Source: JAPHSX01 sp041554195
GTDB taxonomy: Bacteria; Pseudomonadota; Gammaproteobacteria; Thiohalomonadales; Thiohalomonadaceae
Length of the DNA stretch: 64,000 nucleotides
Assembly: GCA_041554195.1 (NCBI GenBank)
Contig: JBFFMJ010000012.1
Location: forward strand, 29,172-93,171
Direction: 5' to 3'
A model generated the notes under the pieces. The model saw only the letters and a list, made by a program, of their open reading frames with translations. It made no database searches and was not told the DNA's origin. Shown here in pieces: positions 25,655 to 35,112 of the stretch (the first letter of the stretch is position 1; every line of letters starts with the position of its first letter). Made by a program: the position numbers and the translations under genes.

Positions 25655-26866
25655 TTAATCACGCCGCAATTTTGCCGACACCGCAATGGGCGTCGGATAA
25701 CGCAGCATAATCCAGTAGGAGGAGAGGATAAAGCTGAGCAGCGTCACCAGTTTAATCAGATAGGCGGCACGTTCACCAATCGCCCCGCTCTGCTCGGCCA
25801 GTACCGCGATAAACAGTGAAAACTCACTAATCTGCGCCAGTCTTACTCCGACCTCCCGCGACATCACCCCACTCTCACCACTGGCAGACAACAGCCGGCG
25901 AAAGGCCCAGGGTTTTAGCAACAGCATCAGCAGCGTTAACAGTAGTGCAGGCCAGAACAGTTCCACTGCCAGAGCCGGATTAAAGGTGGCCCCCAGAGAG
26001 AAGAAAAAGAGCACCAGAAAGAAGTCACGTAACGGTTTAAGATTTTCCGCGATAAAGGTACTGATAGGATTGGTCGCCAGCGCCACCCCGGCGATGAAGG
26101 CCCCGATCTCAGCAGAGAGTCCCAACCACGAGGCCAGCTCAGCAAAGCCAAGACACCAGCCGATGGCCAGTAAAAAAACATACTCCTGAATGGTGTCGTA
26201 ACGACGCAACAACGGCAGCAGCAGATAACGCGCCCCGAGCAGGGCAGTGGCCACTGTGGCCGGAAGCAGTAACGCCAGCCTTAATACCTGCTGCCACAGG
26301 GTTTGCGTGGCATCACCCGTCTGTAGCCACAGCAGCAACACAATCGCCACCATATCCTGCAACAACAGGATACTGATAATGAGACCACCGATATGCTGAT
26401 GGTGTAGCTGTGTTGTCGGCAGAAGTTTCAAACCAAGGATGGTGCTGGAGAAGATCATCGCCGCGGCGATCAACTGTGCCTCGGCGTGACTGAAACAAAA
26501 TAGCAACACCACTACATACGAGGGCAAAAAGAAGAGTAATGAGCTACCAATAGTCACTATTAACGTGGGACGCAACAATCGCAGCAGTTGCTGCGGATGC
26601 AGATTAAGTCCCAGTAGAAACAGCAAAAAGATCACCCCGACCCGCGACAGTTCACGGATCAATGTCGCATCGTTGACCTGCGCCATACCCCACGGCCCCA
26701 GCAACATCCCGAGCACTATATAGGCGACCAGCATCGACTGGCGCGCCGCCAGTGCCAGCGTGGCGATCAGTGCCGCTCCGCTGAAGATTAAAAAGAAGGT
26801 AAAGAGGATCGGATCGTGCTGCACCGTCGGCCCTGCCACTGAGAATGAACCCCAAGTATGAACCAT
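25655..26866 (-). CDS. Cation:proton antiporter (Kef/CPA2-type, membrane domain only)
   Basis: A 403-residue integral membrane protein with about 12 hydrophobic helices and CPA2 motifs: YIVLGMLLGPWG, FLLFLLGLNLHP, the ion-site helix LLQDMVAIVLL (Asp) and ASWLGLSAEIGAFIAGVAL. The cytoplasmic TrkA-N regulatory domain of KefB/KefC is absent; the protein ends soon after the last helix. It may be an electroneutral K+ or Na+/H+ exchanger. A GTG at 26824 would trim 14 residues and is a plausible alternative start. A convergent glycosyltransferase lies downstream, and 235 bases without a gene lie upstream. Confidence 0.9.
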   Translation of the reverse strand: MVHTWGSFSVAGPTVQHDPILFTFFLIFSGAALIATLALAARQSMLVAYIVLGMLLGPWGMAQVNDATLIRELSRVGVIFLLFLLGLNLHPQQLLRLLRPTLIVTIGSSLLFFLPSYVVVLLFCFSHAEAQLIAAAMIFSSTILGLKLLPTTQLHHQHIGGLIISILLLQDMVAIVLLLWLQTGDATQTLWQQVLRLALLLPATVATALLGARYLLLPLLRRYDTIQEYVFLLAIGWCLGFAELASWLGLSAEIGAFIAGVALATNPISTFIAENLKPLRDFFLVLFFFSLGATFNPALAVELFWPALLLTLLMLLLKPWAFRRLLSASGESGVMSREVGVRLAQISEFSLFIAVLAEQSGAIGERAAYLIKLVTLLSFILSSYWIMLRYPTPIAVSAKLRRD

Positions 26867-27101
26867 CCCTCAGCACTCGCCAGCCGCACTGCTACAGCCG
26901 CTGTTATCTCTATCTAGAGTTAGGGGGTCAAAGAGACAGGAAAGGTCGATGCCTATCCGCGCATCCAGTCGAGCGAAGAACGTCACGAATCCAGGCGCCC
27001 CATTGAGGGGGGATCGGCGCAAACAGCAACGACGCTAACGCGAACGCCGGCTTACCCTGCTTCGTAATAATGAAAATGAGCCAGGCTCACCCGATGAAGC
27101 C

Positions 27102-28484
27102 TCAACCGCACGCGGTATCGACGACTTCGCCTGTGACCAGAGCAGGCTCTCCCTGCTGCACCAACTGCTTCAGGGTCATCCCATCCAGCACTGTCGCCAT
27201 CCCCTGATTCAGCTGCTGCATTAACGCCTCGACCTCGGGTACGGAAACGCAACGCTCCTCATTCTCCTGCTGCTCGGCATCGGCTTCACGCAGGATAGTC
27301 AACAGATGCACTATGGTGAGATTTTCAGGGTCGTGCGCCAGCAGGTACTCTGGAGTCTCAGAGGCACTCTCCAGCAGCAACCCACGCTGTTGCAGTACAC
27401 ACAGCACCTCGTCAAGATTATCCCCCGGCACATGCAGCTGCTGTGACAGAGCCTCCAGACTCCATGGTCTCTCGCCACTCTCAAAGTGACGGGCGATCCA
27501 GTACATCACCAGAATACCCAGGCGCTCGCGAAACAGGGCGCTCATCGGCAGGCGCTGATTGCTCAGGCGCACATGTTCCGGGTGTTGGTAGTAGTAGGCG
27601 ACCTGCGCCCCTACCAGCAGAATCAACCAGCTCAGGTAGAGCCAGATCATAAAAAGAATGAGAATGGCAAAACCGGAGTAGATCGCCGCATATTTGGTCG
27701 AACTGCTGGCAAAGGCGGCAAAGATGATGCCGGTGGTCTGCCACAACACCCCACCCACCATTGCCCCGACCAGCGCCGCCCGCACCTTGACCTTGATGTT
27801 GGGCACGAACATATAGACCAGGGTAAAGGCGAGGATGATCAGGACAAAGGGCATCAGCTTGGAGAGCAGCACCACCAGAGAGCCGAACGGTTCGATGGCG
27901 ATCAGGGCCTGCACCACACTGCTGTTCATTACCGAGGCGGTCATACCGATGGCGGCAAACACCAGCAACGGGCCAACCAGCATTACGCTTAGGTAGTCAC
28001 TAAAACGCCGCGACAGGCTGCGGGTGACCTTGGTGTGCCAGACATAATTAAAGGCCATCTCAATCTTTTGAATCATCGAGATCACCGTGTAGAGCAGCAG
28101 CGCCAGACCTACGGCACCCAGCACACCGACCTTCATATTTTCGACAAAAGAGAGGATGGTAACGACCAGCTCATTACCCTTTTCGCCCAGCGGTGCCACC
28201 AGATTCAGCAACAGGGGCTCCACCTGATTGTGCACCCCGAAGCCCTTGAGCACGGAAAAGCTCAAGGCGATCAGCGGCACCAGTGATAACAACGTGGTAT
28301 AGACCAACGACATCGCACGCAGGTTGAGCTGGCCACTGGAGAGTTCCCGCACCAGCACGAACAACAGACGCAGGGTGCGATAAAAAAGGGTGCGCACACC
28401 ACTCAGTGCCCCCACATCGGTACGCCACAACTCCCCGAAGAGAAAATTCTCCAGCCGCAGATAGAGGCGCTTAAAATGGCTCAT
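27102..28484 (-). CDS. YihY/BrkB-family inner membrane protein with C-terminal helical domain
   Basis: A 460-residue protein. Residues about 40-320 carry six hydrophobic segments and the YihY signature (LRAMSLVYTTLLSLVPLIAL; FNYVWHTK; IYSGFAILILFMIWLYLSWLILLVGAQVAY). Some family members were once misnamed RNase BN. Residues about 325-460 are cytoplasmic and look like a winged-helix-type domain plus tail (WSLEALSQQLHVPGDNLDEVLCVLQQRGLL). The function of the family is unsettled; roles in transport have been suggested. The 235 bases downstream (26,867-27,101) show no gene. Confidence 0.9.
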   Translation of the reverse strand: MSHFKRLYLRLENFLFGELWRTDVGALSGVRTLFYRTLRLLFVLVRELSSGQLNLRAMSLVYTTLLSLVPLIALSFSVLKGFGVHNQVEPLLLNLVAPLGEKGNELVVTILSFVENMKVGVLGAVGLALLLYTVISMIQKIEMAFNYVWHTKVTRSLSRRFSDYLSVMLVGPLLVFAAIGMTASVMNSSVVQALIAIEPFGSLVVLLSKLMPFVLIILAFTLVYMFVPNIKVKVRAALVGAMVGGVLWQTTGIIFAAFASSSTKYAAIYSGFAILILFMIWLYLSWLILLVGAQVAYYYQHPEHVRLSNQRLPMSALFRERLGILVMYWIARHFESGERPWSLEALSQQLHVPGDNLDEVLCVLQQRGLLLESASETPEYLLAHDPENLTIVHLLTILREADAEQQENEERCVSVPEVEALMQQLNQGMATVLDGMTLKQLVQQGEPALVTGEVVDTACG

Positions 28485-28559
28485 TACTGAATTCCCGTCT
28501 TACTCATTATTATTGGAAAATAATATACAACAGATGGACGCGGCAGGGCAGGATTGAAA

Positions 28560-29396
28560 TCAGTGCAATACCCGTGGCTGACGTAGTAATTGTGCCAAAC
28601 GCTGACGTAACGGGGCGGCATCCTGCGCATCGGGAGCGAGGTCGAGATAGCGGCTGTAGTCCTCGGCGGCGGCACGTGGGCAGTCGAGCAGCTCGTAGAG
28701 TCTGCCGCGCTCACGAAAACTGCTGGGCAGGTCGGGGACCAACTGCATGATCTTCTGCTGCACCTGTAGCGCCTGCGCCGGTTTGTCATGTTTCATGTAG
28801 GCCTGTTTTAGCCTACGCAGCAGTCGCACCACCAGGTGGCTGTCATTCACATCGGCGACAAAACCCTGTGTCACCTCGTCGCCCGCCATCTCACCAAAGC
28901 GCTGTCGCAGCAGGGCGTGAAGGTCTCCCTGCTGCAACTGCACCCCACCCGCCACCGGGTCGATGATCACCCCGCCCAGTTCATCGTGATAGCGCACCAG
29001 AAAACGACCGGGGAAATCACAGCCCGCCAGCGGCAGGCCCAGCCAGCGACCGACACAGATATAGAGGATACTGAGCGACAGCGGCTCGCCCGCGCGCTGC
29101 TGTAACACCCGGTGCAGCAGCGTGTGGCGAGGGGCAGGGATATTAGCGGTGGTGCAATGAAATTGCAGCACGTTAAACAGCTGGTCGTTAAGCGCAAAGA
29201 GAATATCACCCAGTGCCGCCTCCTCCTCCAGACGTTCACACACACCCTCGGCAATATCACGGATGTCCTGTACAGCCGCGTCCACGTTCACCGAATCATC
29301 CAGTGCCTGCTGCTGGCGCAACACCTCTACGGCAAGGTAGTCAGCCGGATAGAACACCATGCGGTGCGAAATAGAGGGGAACACCTTGCGACTCAT
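28560..29396 (-). CDS. SirB1-family transglutaminase-like/TPR protein
   Basis: A 278-residue soluble protein. The first ~185 residues match the Transglut_core2/SirB1 family: HRVLQQRAGEPLSLSILYICVGRWLGLPLAGCDFPGRFLV, with Cys, then a His-like catalytic order, although the canonical transglutaminase triad is incomplete by eye. The C-terminal ~90 residues are TPR-like (LKQAYMKHDKPAQALQVQQKIMQLVPDLPSSFRERGRLY). The function in bacteria is unknown. It lies 75 bases upstream of yihY on the same strand. Confidence 0.88.
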   Translation of the reverse strand: MSRKVFPSISHRMVFYPADYLAVEVLRQQQALDDSVNVDAAVQDIRDIAEGVCERLEEEAALGDILFALNDQLFNVLQFHCTTANIPAPRHTLLHRVLQQRAGEPLSLSILYICVGRWLGLPLAGCDFPGRFLVRYHDELGGVIIDPVAGGVQLQQGDLHALLRQRFGEMAGDEVTQGFVADVNDSHLVVRLLRRLKQAYMKHDKPAQALQVQQKIMQLVPDLPSSFRERGRLYELLDCPRAAAEDYSRYLDLAPDAQDAAPLRQRLAQLLRQPRVLH

Positions 29397-29525
29397 GAGA
29401 GGATCACCGATTCAGTCAAACATGATCCGAGTATAGCCAAGAGAGTAGGATAGTGTAGCGGCTCGGCCTGTCGCGCAAGGGAATAACAGCATCGCCGGCC
29501 ACCCGGCACACCCCATCACCCCGGG

Positions 29526-32500
29526 TTAACCCCGTGGCAGCGCCTTCCAGCGCTTCTCCAGGCGCGGTACCGAGACCGACTCCAGGGTCTTCAGCCCCTC
29601 GGCGAAGAGCGAGACGCGCAGCTCCTCCAGCAACCAGCGAAATTGCAGCAGCTCCCCCTCGCTGCATTGTGATGACTCCTCGCAGCGCTGCCACAGCTTT
29701 TGCCACAGAGGTTGCATCGAACGCAGCTGGGTGCGATCACGAATGACATCCAGCTTGAGTTTCTGTTGACGCTTCTCAATCGCCTGCAGATAACGCGGCA
29801 GCTGCAGCAGCCACGGCGGCGGGGTGGCGGCGACAAAACCGGGGAAGATCAGCCGTCCCAGCTGGTCGTTAATATCGGCCACGCTCTCCAGCCAGTTGGG
29901 GGCAATCGACCCCTTGAGTGCCTTTCGCACGGTATGATGCGATGCCAGCGCTGCCGCCACCGCCTGTTGTAGCGTCTCGGCGCAGGCCACCAGGCACCCC
30001 CGTGCGTCCTGCACCAGTGACTCATAGGCGGCACGATCACGCGGCGGCACGGCATCTGCGAACAGCGCCTGTTCCACCGCGGCGGTGATCAGGTCCTCCA
30101 CCAGCGCCTCGCACTTGCCAAGCGGCATATAGTGCATACACATGGCGCTGTTTTTCTTCAGCTCCTTGCGCAGGTACTTCACCTTGTCCTGCACCGCCAG
30201 CATGAACAGCCGCCGTACCCCGGCACGGTGCGCCGTGGCCGCCGCCTCCGCCGACTCGAAGGGGCGCACCGCCACGCTCTCCCCCTCATCCACCAGTGCC
30301 GGAAAAGCGCTTAGGGTAAGACCACTGCGCTGCATCGTCACCTGCTCTTGCAGCGTGTCGAAATCCCAGCCGCTCAGACCCTCGCGCTCCCACTCGTAGT
30401 GCGACTCAACGTGCAGAGTGGCGCGTACCTCGCCCGCCAGTTCGGCCTGGATCGCCACCAGCTCACGCCCCTCGCTGATCGTCTTGCCCCGCTCATCAAC
30501 CACGCGGAAATTCATCCGCAGGTGCGGCGGCAGCACAGACAGATCCCACGCATCGGCCTCCAGCCGCACCCCGGTCATGCGCAGCAGCTGGTGGGCGAAG
30601 GCATCGAGCAGGTCCCCCTCTTCCGCTCGCAACACCCCGACACAGGCGGAGGCGAAGTTAACCGCCGGGACAAAGTTGCGCCGCAGCGCCTTGGGCAGGC
30701 TCTTGATCAGCGCGATCAGTTTATCCTCCAGCAGCCCCGGCACCAGCCACTCAAAGCGCGCCGCCTCCAGCTGCGGCACCGCCGCCAGCGGCACGATAAG
30801 GGTTACCCCGTCGGCGGGATGGCCGGGTTCAAAGTGGTAATCGAGCTTAAGTGCCATGCTGCCGACCTGCAGCGTCGAGGGGAAGGCCTTCTCACTGATC
30901 GAGGCCTCCTCATCGCGCAGCAGGTCCTCACGCGTCAGATTGAGCAGCTGCGGCGTCTCGCGCTGCGCCCCCTTCCACCACTTGTCAAAGCTCTTGCCGC
31001 TGTAGATCCCCTCGGGAATGCGCGCATCGTAAAAGGCGTAGAGCACCTCCTCATCGACCAGAATATCGCGGCGGCGCGACTTAGCCTCCATCTGCTCGAC
31101 CTCCTCCAGCAGCTGGCGATTTTCGCTAAAGAAGGAGTGGCGGCAGAGCCAGTCCCCCTCGACCAGGGCGTGACGGATAAACAGCTCACGGCTCACCACC
31201 GGGTCGATGGGGCCGTAATTGACGCGCCGCCTGGGCACGATCAGCAGCCCGAACAGGCTCACCTGCTCGTAGGCGCTGACCTGTGCCGGGCGCTTCTCCC
31301 AGTGCGCCTCCAGGTAGACCCGCTTGAGCAGGTTCTTCGCCAGCGGCTCGAGCCAGGCCGGGTCGATCTTCGCCACATCGCGGGCGAACAGCCGTGAGGT
31401 CTCCATCAGCTCGCTGGCCACCAGCCACTTCGGCGGGCTCTTTGCCAGCGCCGAGCCGGGGAAGATCACAAAACGGTTGTTACGCGCCCCCAGATACTCC
31501 ACCAGCGGCTTGCGCTGCTTCTTACCGCCCTGCCCCTTTGCCCCCTTCTGCTCGCGCTCATCCTTCAGGCCGATATTGCTCAGCAGACCGCACAGCAGGG
31601 CGCGGTGGATCGCCGCATAATCGGCGGCCTCCTTTTTCGGCACCAGCCCAAGCTCGCGCACCTGCGACAGTAGCTGACCGTGAATGTCGTGCCACTCACG
31701 CATGCGCAGGTAATTGAGGAATTCGGTGCGACACTGCTTGCGCAGCTTGCTGTTGCTCAGGTGGTGCGCCTGCTCGTGGTAGTAGTTCCACAGGTTGAGG
31801 TAGGCGAGAAAGTCCGACTCCTCATCGGCAAAGCGTTTGTGCTTTTCATCCGCCGCCTGTTGCGCCTCCAGCGGCCGCTCGCGCGGATCCTGAATGGTCA
31901 GCGCCGAGATGATGATCAGCACCTCATGCAGACTGCCCTGGCTATCGGCCTCCAGCAGCACGCGGGCGTGGCGCGGGTCGAGCGGCAGGCGGGCCAGCTT
32001 GCGCCCCAGCCCGGTAATGTGGCGGCTCCTATCGACCGCCCCCAGCTCCTGCAGCAGGCGAAAGCCATCGGTAATAAAGCGGCTGTCCGGGGCGTCGATA
32101 AAGGGGAAGTTTTCGATATCCCCCAGCCCCATCATCATCATCTGCAGGATCACGCTGCCCAGATTGGTGCGGCGGATCTCCGGGTCGGTAAACTCGGCGC
32201 GGGCGAGAAAATCCTCCTCGCTGTAGAGGCGGATACAGGTCCCCTCGCTGACCCGCCCGCAGCGCCCGGCGCGCTGGTTGGCCGAGGCCTGCGAGACCGC
32301 CTCTATAGGCAGGCGCTGCACCTTGGTGCGGTGGCTGTAACGGCTGATGCGTGCAAAGCCGGGGTCGATAACAAAACGTATGCCGGGCACCGTGAGCGAG
32401 GTCTCGGCCACATTGGTGGCAAGCACAATGCGCCGTCCGCGATGGCTCTTGAAGACCTTATCCTGCTCGCTGGCCGAAAGGCGTGAGAAGAGCGGGATCA

Positions 32501-33449
32501 CCTCGGTGTCGCGCATCTTGTGTTTGGATAACAGCTCGGCGGTCTCGCGAATATCGCGCTCTCCGGCGAGGAAAATGAGGATATCGCCCAGCGGGTCGAG
32601 GCGCGCCAGCTCATCCACCGCATCGACAATCGCGGTGCCCATGTCGCCCTCTTTCTCCTTATCCTGCAACAGCGGGCGGTAGCGGACCTCCACCGGATAG
32701 GTGCGCCCCGAGACCTCGATCACCGGTGCGCCGTTAAAGAACTCGGAGAAGCGCTCGGTGTTAATGGTGGCCGAGGTTATGATGACCTTAAGGTCGGGGC
32801 GTTTGGGCAGCAGCTGCTTGAGGTAGCCCATGAGAAAATCGATATTCAGGCTGCGCTCGTGGGCCTCGTCGATGATGAGAGTGTCGTAGCGTTCCAGCAG
32901 CGGGTCGCTCTGCACCTCGGCCAGCAGGATGCCGTCAGTCATCAGTTTAATATGGCTGTGATCACCACCGTGCTCGGTAAAGCGCACCTTGTAGCCGACC
33001 GCCGCGCCCAGCGGTGTCTTCAGCTCCTCGGCGATGCGCGTCGCCACACTGCGCGCAGCAATACGCCGCGGCTGGGTGTGACCGATGGTGCCCGCCACAC
33101 CACGCCCCAGCTCCAGGCAGATCTTCGGCAGCTGGGTGGTCTTGCCCGAGCCGGTCTCCCCCGCCACCACCACCACCTGATGCTCCTCAATGGCCGCGGC
33201 AATCGTCACACGACGGGCGCTGACCGGCAGCTCCTCGGGGTACTCCGGCTGCGGCAGCGAGTCCCGGCGCTGCTGCAGCCGTGCCTGCGATTTGGCGATC
33301 GCCGCCTCCACCTTCGCCAGCCCCTGGTCCACCGGCTTACCGCTACGCTGGCGTCGCCACAGGCCATCGAGGCGACGGCGCAGCACACGGCGCTCGGAGA
33401 GCATGCAGCTGTCGAGCTCGGCGATCAGCTTGTTAAATTGAGGGGTCAT
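29526..33449 (-). CDS. hrpA: ATP-dependent RNA helicase HrpA
   Basis: DEAH-box helicase of 1307 residues, the usual size for HrpA (about 1300). Seen: GETGSGKTTQLPK (about residue 95), DEAHERS, SATINTERF, TNVAETSLTVPGI and QRAGRCGR, followed by the helicase-associated and OB-like domains and the large HrpA-specific C-terminal region (DUF3418). In E. coli HrpA acts on mRNA processing and on stalled, collided ribosomes. Downstream, 129 bases without a gene separate it from the SirB1-like gene. Confidence 0.97.
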   Translation of the reverse strand: MTPQFNKLIAELDSCMLSERRVLRRRLDGLWRRQRSGKPVDQGLAKVEAAIAKSQARLQQRRDSLPQPEYPEELPVSARRVTIAAAIEEHQVVVVAGETGSGKTTQLPKICLELGRGVAGTIGHTQPRRIAARSVATRIAEELKTPLGAAVGYKVRFTEHGGDHSHIKLMTDGILLAEVQSDPLLERYDTLIIDEAHERSLNIDFLMGYLKQLLPKRPDLKVIITSATINTERFSEFFNGAPVIEVSGRTYPVEVRYRPLLQDKEKEGDMGTAIVDAVDELARLDPLGDILIFLAGERDIRETAELLSKHKMRDTEVIPLFSRLSASEQDKVFKSHRGRRIVLATNVAETSLTVPGIRFVIDPGFARISRYSHRTKVQRLPIEAVSQASANQRAGRCGRVSEGTCIRLYSEEDFLARAEFTDPEIRRTNLGSVILQMMMMGLGDIENFPFIDAPDSRFITDGFRLLQELGAVDRSRHITGLGRKLARLPLDPRHARVLLEADSQGSLHEVLIIISALTIQDPRERPLEAQQAADEKHKRFADEESDFLAYLNLWNYYHEQAHHLSNSKLRKQCRTEFLNYLRMREWHDIHGQLLSQVRELGLVPKKEAADYAAIHRALLCGLLSNIGLKDEREQKGAKGQGGKKQRKPLVEYLGARNNRFVIFPGSALAKSPPKWLVASELMETSRLFARDVAKIDPAWLEPLAKNLLKRVYLEAHWEKRPAQVSAYEQVSLFGLLIVPRRRVNYGPIDPVVSRELFIRHALVEGDWLCRHSFFSENRQLLEEVEQMEAKSRRRDILVDEEVLYAFYDARIPEGIYSGKSFDKWWKGAQRETPQLLNLTREDLLRDEEASISEKAFPSTLQVGSMALKLDYHFEPGHPADGVTLIVPLAAVPQLEAARFEWLVPGLLEDKLIALIKSLPKALRRNFVPAVNFASACVGVLRAEEGDLLDAFAHQLLRMTGVRLEADAWDLSVLPPHLRMNFRVVDERGKTISEGRELVAIQAELAGEVRATLHVESHYEWEREGLSGWDFDTLQEQVTMQRSGLTLSAFPALVDEGESVAVRPFESAEAAATAHRAGVRRLFMLAVQDKVKYLRKELKKNSAMCMHYMPLGKCEALVEDLITAAVEQALFADAVPPRDRAAYESLVQDARGCLVACAETLQQAVAAALASHHTVRKALKGSIAPNWLESVADINDQLGRLIFPGFVAATPPPWLLQLPRYLQAIEKRQQKLKLDVIRDRTQLRSMQPLWQKLWQRCEESSQCSEGELLQFRWLLEELRVSLFAEGLKTLESVSVPRLEKRWKALPRG

Positions 33450-33564
33450 GTGGGTAATGTGAATGATGGAGGATAATTGAAGGCGTTGAGATAAATCGAC
33501 AAAAACAGTTTAGAATTTCATTTTAACCGACATGCTTACCCTATAACAGCAACGGAGAGTCCCC

Positions 33565-34233
33565 ATGCCCCGACAGGCCCCCTCATCACTCCCACTCCTG
33601 CTGCTCGCCATCGCGCTGCTTGGCGGCTGCAGCTCCGCCACCGTGGTCAGCAACGACAACGGCCCGACGGTACGCGAGGCGCAGTTCGAGCCCACTGTCG
33701 GCCCCAAACCGCGCATCGCGGTCAAACCCTTTGAGCGCAAAACCGCACAGGGGGGTGGCGGCATCGGCAGCGGTCTCTCCACCATGCTGGCCGACTCGCT
33801 GTTCAATACCAACCGCTTCATCGTGCTGGAACGCGAGCGACTAGATGAGGTGATGGCCGAGCAGGACCTGGCCGACAGCGGGCGTTTTCGCAGCGAAACC
33901 GTCGCCCCCAAGGGGGAACTGGAGGGGGCGGAGTTCATCATCAAGGGCACGATCACCGAGTTTGAGCCCGAGTGCAGCGGCGGCTCGCTACTGCTGATTG
34001 GTGCCAAGCAGGCCTGCGTCGCCATCACCCTGCGCATCATCGATGTGCGCAGCGGGCGCATCGTCAACAGCACCACGGTAGAAGGCACCTCAGGCAGCGC
34101 GGGCGTAGGACTGGTCTTTACCCGCAGCATGCTTCCGATTGGACTTGGCGCCTGGAGCAAAACACCAATGGAGCAGGCGCTGCGCCAGTGCATCGAAAAA
34201 GCGGTCAACCACATCGCCACCACCAAGTTTTGA
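33565..34233 (+). CDS. CsgG-like outer membrane lipoprotein, first of a pair
   Basis: A 222-residue lipoprotein with signal peptide and lipobox LLGGC (Cys about 23) followed by a CsgG/penicillin-binding-activator-like domain: RIAVKPFE, DSLFNTNRFIVLERERLDEVMAEQDL, GAEFIIKGTITEFE, VAITLRIIDVRSGRI. CsgG-family proteins form export pores (curli) or envelope regulators; no curli genes are visible here. The start has AACGGAGAGTCCCC upstream. The second, related lipoprotein overlaps the stop codon. The pair may form a hetero-oligomeric assembly (inference). Confidence 0.88.
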   Translation: MPRQAPSSLPLLLLAIALLGGCSSATVVSNDNGPTVREAQFEPTVGPKPRIAVKPFERKTAQGGGGIGSGLSTMLADSLFNTNRFIVLERERLDEVMAEQDLADSGRFRSETVAPKGELEGAEFIIKGTITEFEPECSGGSLLLIGAKQACVAITLRIIDVRSGRIVNSTTVEGTSGSAGVGLVFTRSMLPIGLGAWSKTPMEQALRQCIEKAVNHIATTKF

Positions 34234-35051
34234 TACGACAGGCGGCAGCACATGCGGCAATAATCGCACTGGCCCTGTTGTTCAATGGCTGCAACGGGGT
34301 GCAACTTGTTGGTGGCAAGGACGAGGGCGACACCATCACCAGCGTCATCGCCCAGCCCTATGACGGGCCACAGCGACGGCTCATTGTGGCCCCTTTGCGC
34401 GACCACAGCAGCGGTAGCGAATCGATCGCATCGCAATTAGAACTGCTGATCGACGTGGATGAGCCACCCAGCGCCAGTGACATCCTCGGCGGCCTTCATG
34501 AACTGCTCACCAACGCCCTGTTCAACAGCGGACACTTCATCCTGCTGGAGCGTGAAGGAGTCGAGGAGCTACTCGCAGAACAGCAGTTCGAGGCCCCGCT
34601 TGGCGCCGCGCAACAGGCCACGCTGGAGGGGGCCGAACTCCTGCTGCTGGGAGCGGTCACCGCCTTCAACACCGGCAATAGCGGCGGCCTCACCTTTCCC
34701 ATCCCCTTCCCGATTGGTGACAACGGTGACTTCGGCGTACTCGATGTCGAGCTGCGCAACGCCTATGTCGCCATGGATTTAAGACTGGTGGAGATAAAGA
34801 CCGGGCGCCTGCTCGCCACCACCGCGGTGGAGGGACGCACACGCAAATTCGCTGTCGGCCTGGCAGGCCTCTACAGCATCGGCGGCGGTAGCCTAGAGTT
34901 ACCGGGGCTACTCAGCTTTTACCAGAACACACCGATAGAACAGGCGATGATGAAGATGGCAGTAAGCGCCACCCAAAGTCTGGTAGAAAGCGCCGACCCG
35001 GAGGTAAAACGCCTGCGCATGGAGCGCGAGCTTGAAGAGCTTCTGCCCTGA
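34230..35051 (+). CDS. CsgG-like outer membrane lipoprotein, second of a pair (TTG start)
   Basis: A 273-residue relative of the preceding lipoprotein: PQRRLIVAPLRD, NALFNSGHFILLEREGVEELLAEQQF, GAELLLLGAVTAFN, YVAMDLRLVEIKTGRL. The frame is open far upstream inside the first gene, but only from the TTG at 34230 does it give a signal sequence (RQAAAHAAIIALALLFNGC). This TTG overlaps the TGA of the first gene (TTGA), so translation is coupled. The lipobox is weak (FNGC). The protein ends 61 bases before ppk1. A duplication origin of the pair is likely. Confidence 0.85.
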   Translation: MIRQAAAHAAIIALALLFNGCNGVQLVGGKDEGDTITSVIAQPYDGPQRRLIVAPLRDHSSGSESIASQLELLIDVDEPPSASDILGGLHELLTNALFNSGHFILLEREGVEELLAEQQFEAPLGAAQQATLEGAELLLLGAVTAFNTGNSGGLTFPIPFPIGDNGDFGVLDVELRNAYVAMDLRLVEIKTGRLLATTAVEGRTRKFAVGLAGLYSIGGGSLELPGLLSFYQNTPIEQAMMKMAVSATQSLVESADPEVKRLRMERELEELLP

Positions 35052-35112
35052 CAGATTCACCAGCTGTCATATACTTATGAAATAAGTCATAAATAATTAC
35101 AGGTTCCCCCCT

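Noticed and set aside
30348..31397. 349-codon plus-strand frame inside hrpA
   Set aside because: It lies wholly antisense to a recognisable helicase; the His/Gln/Leu-rich peptide is typical of GC-rich shadow frames.
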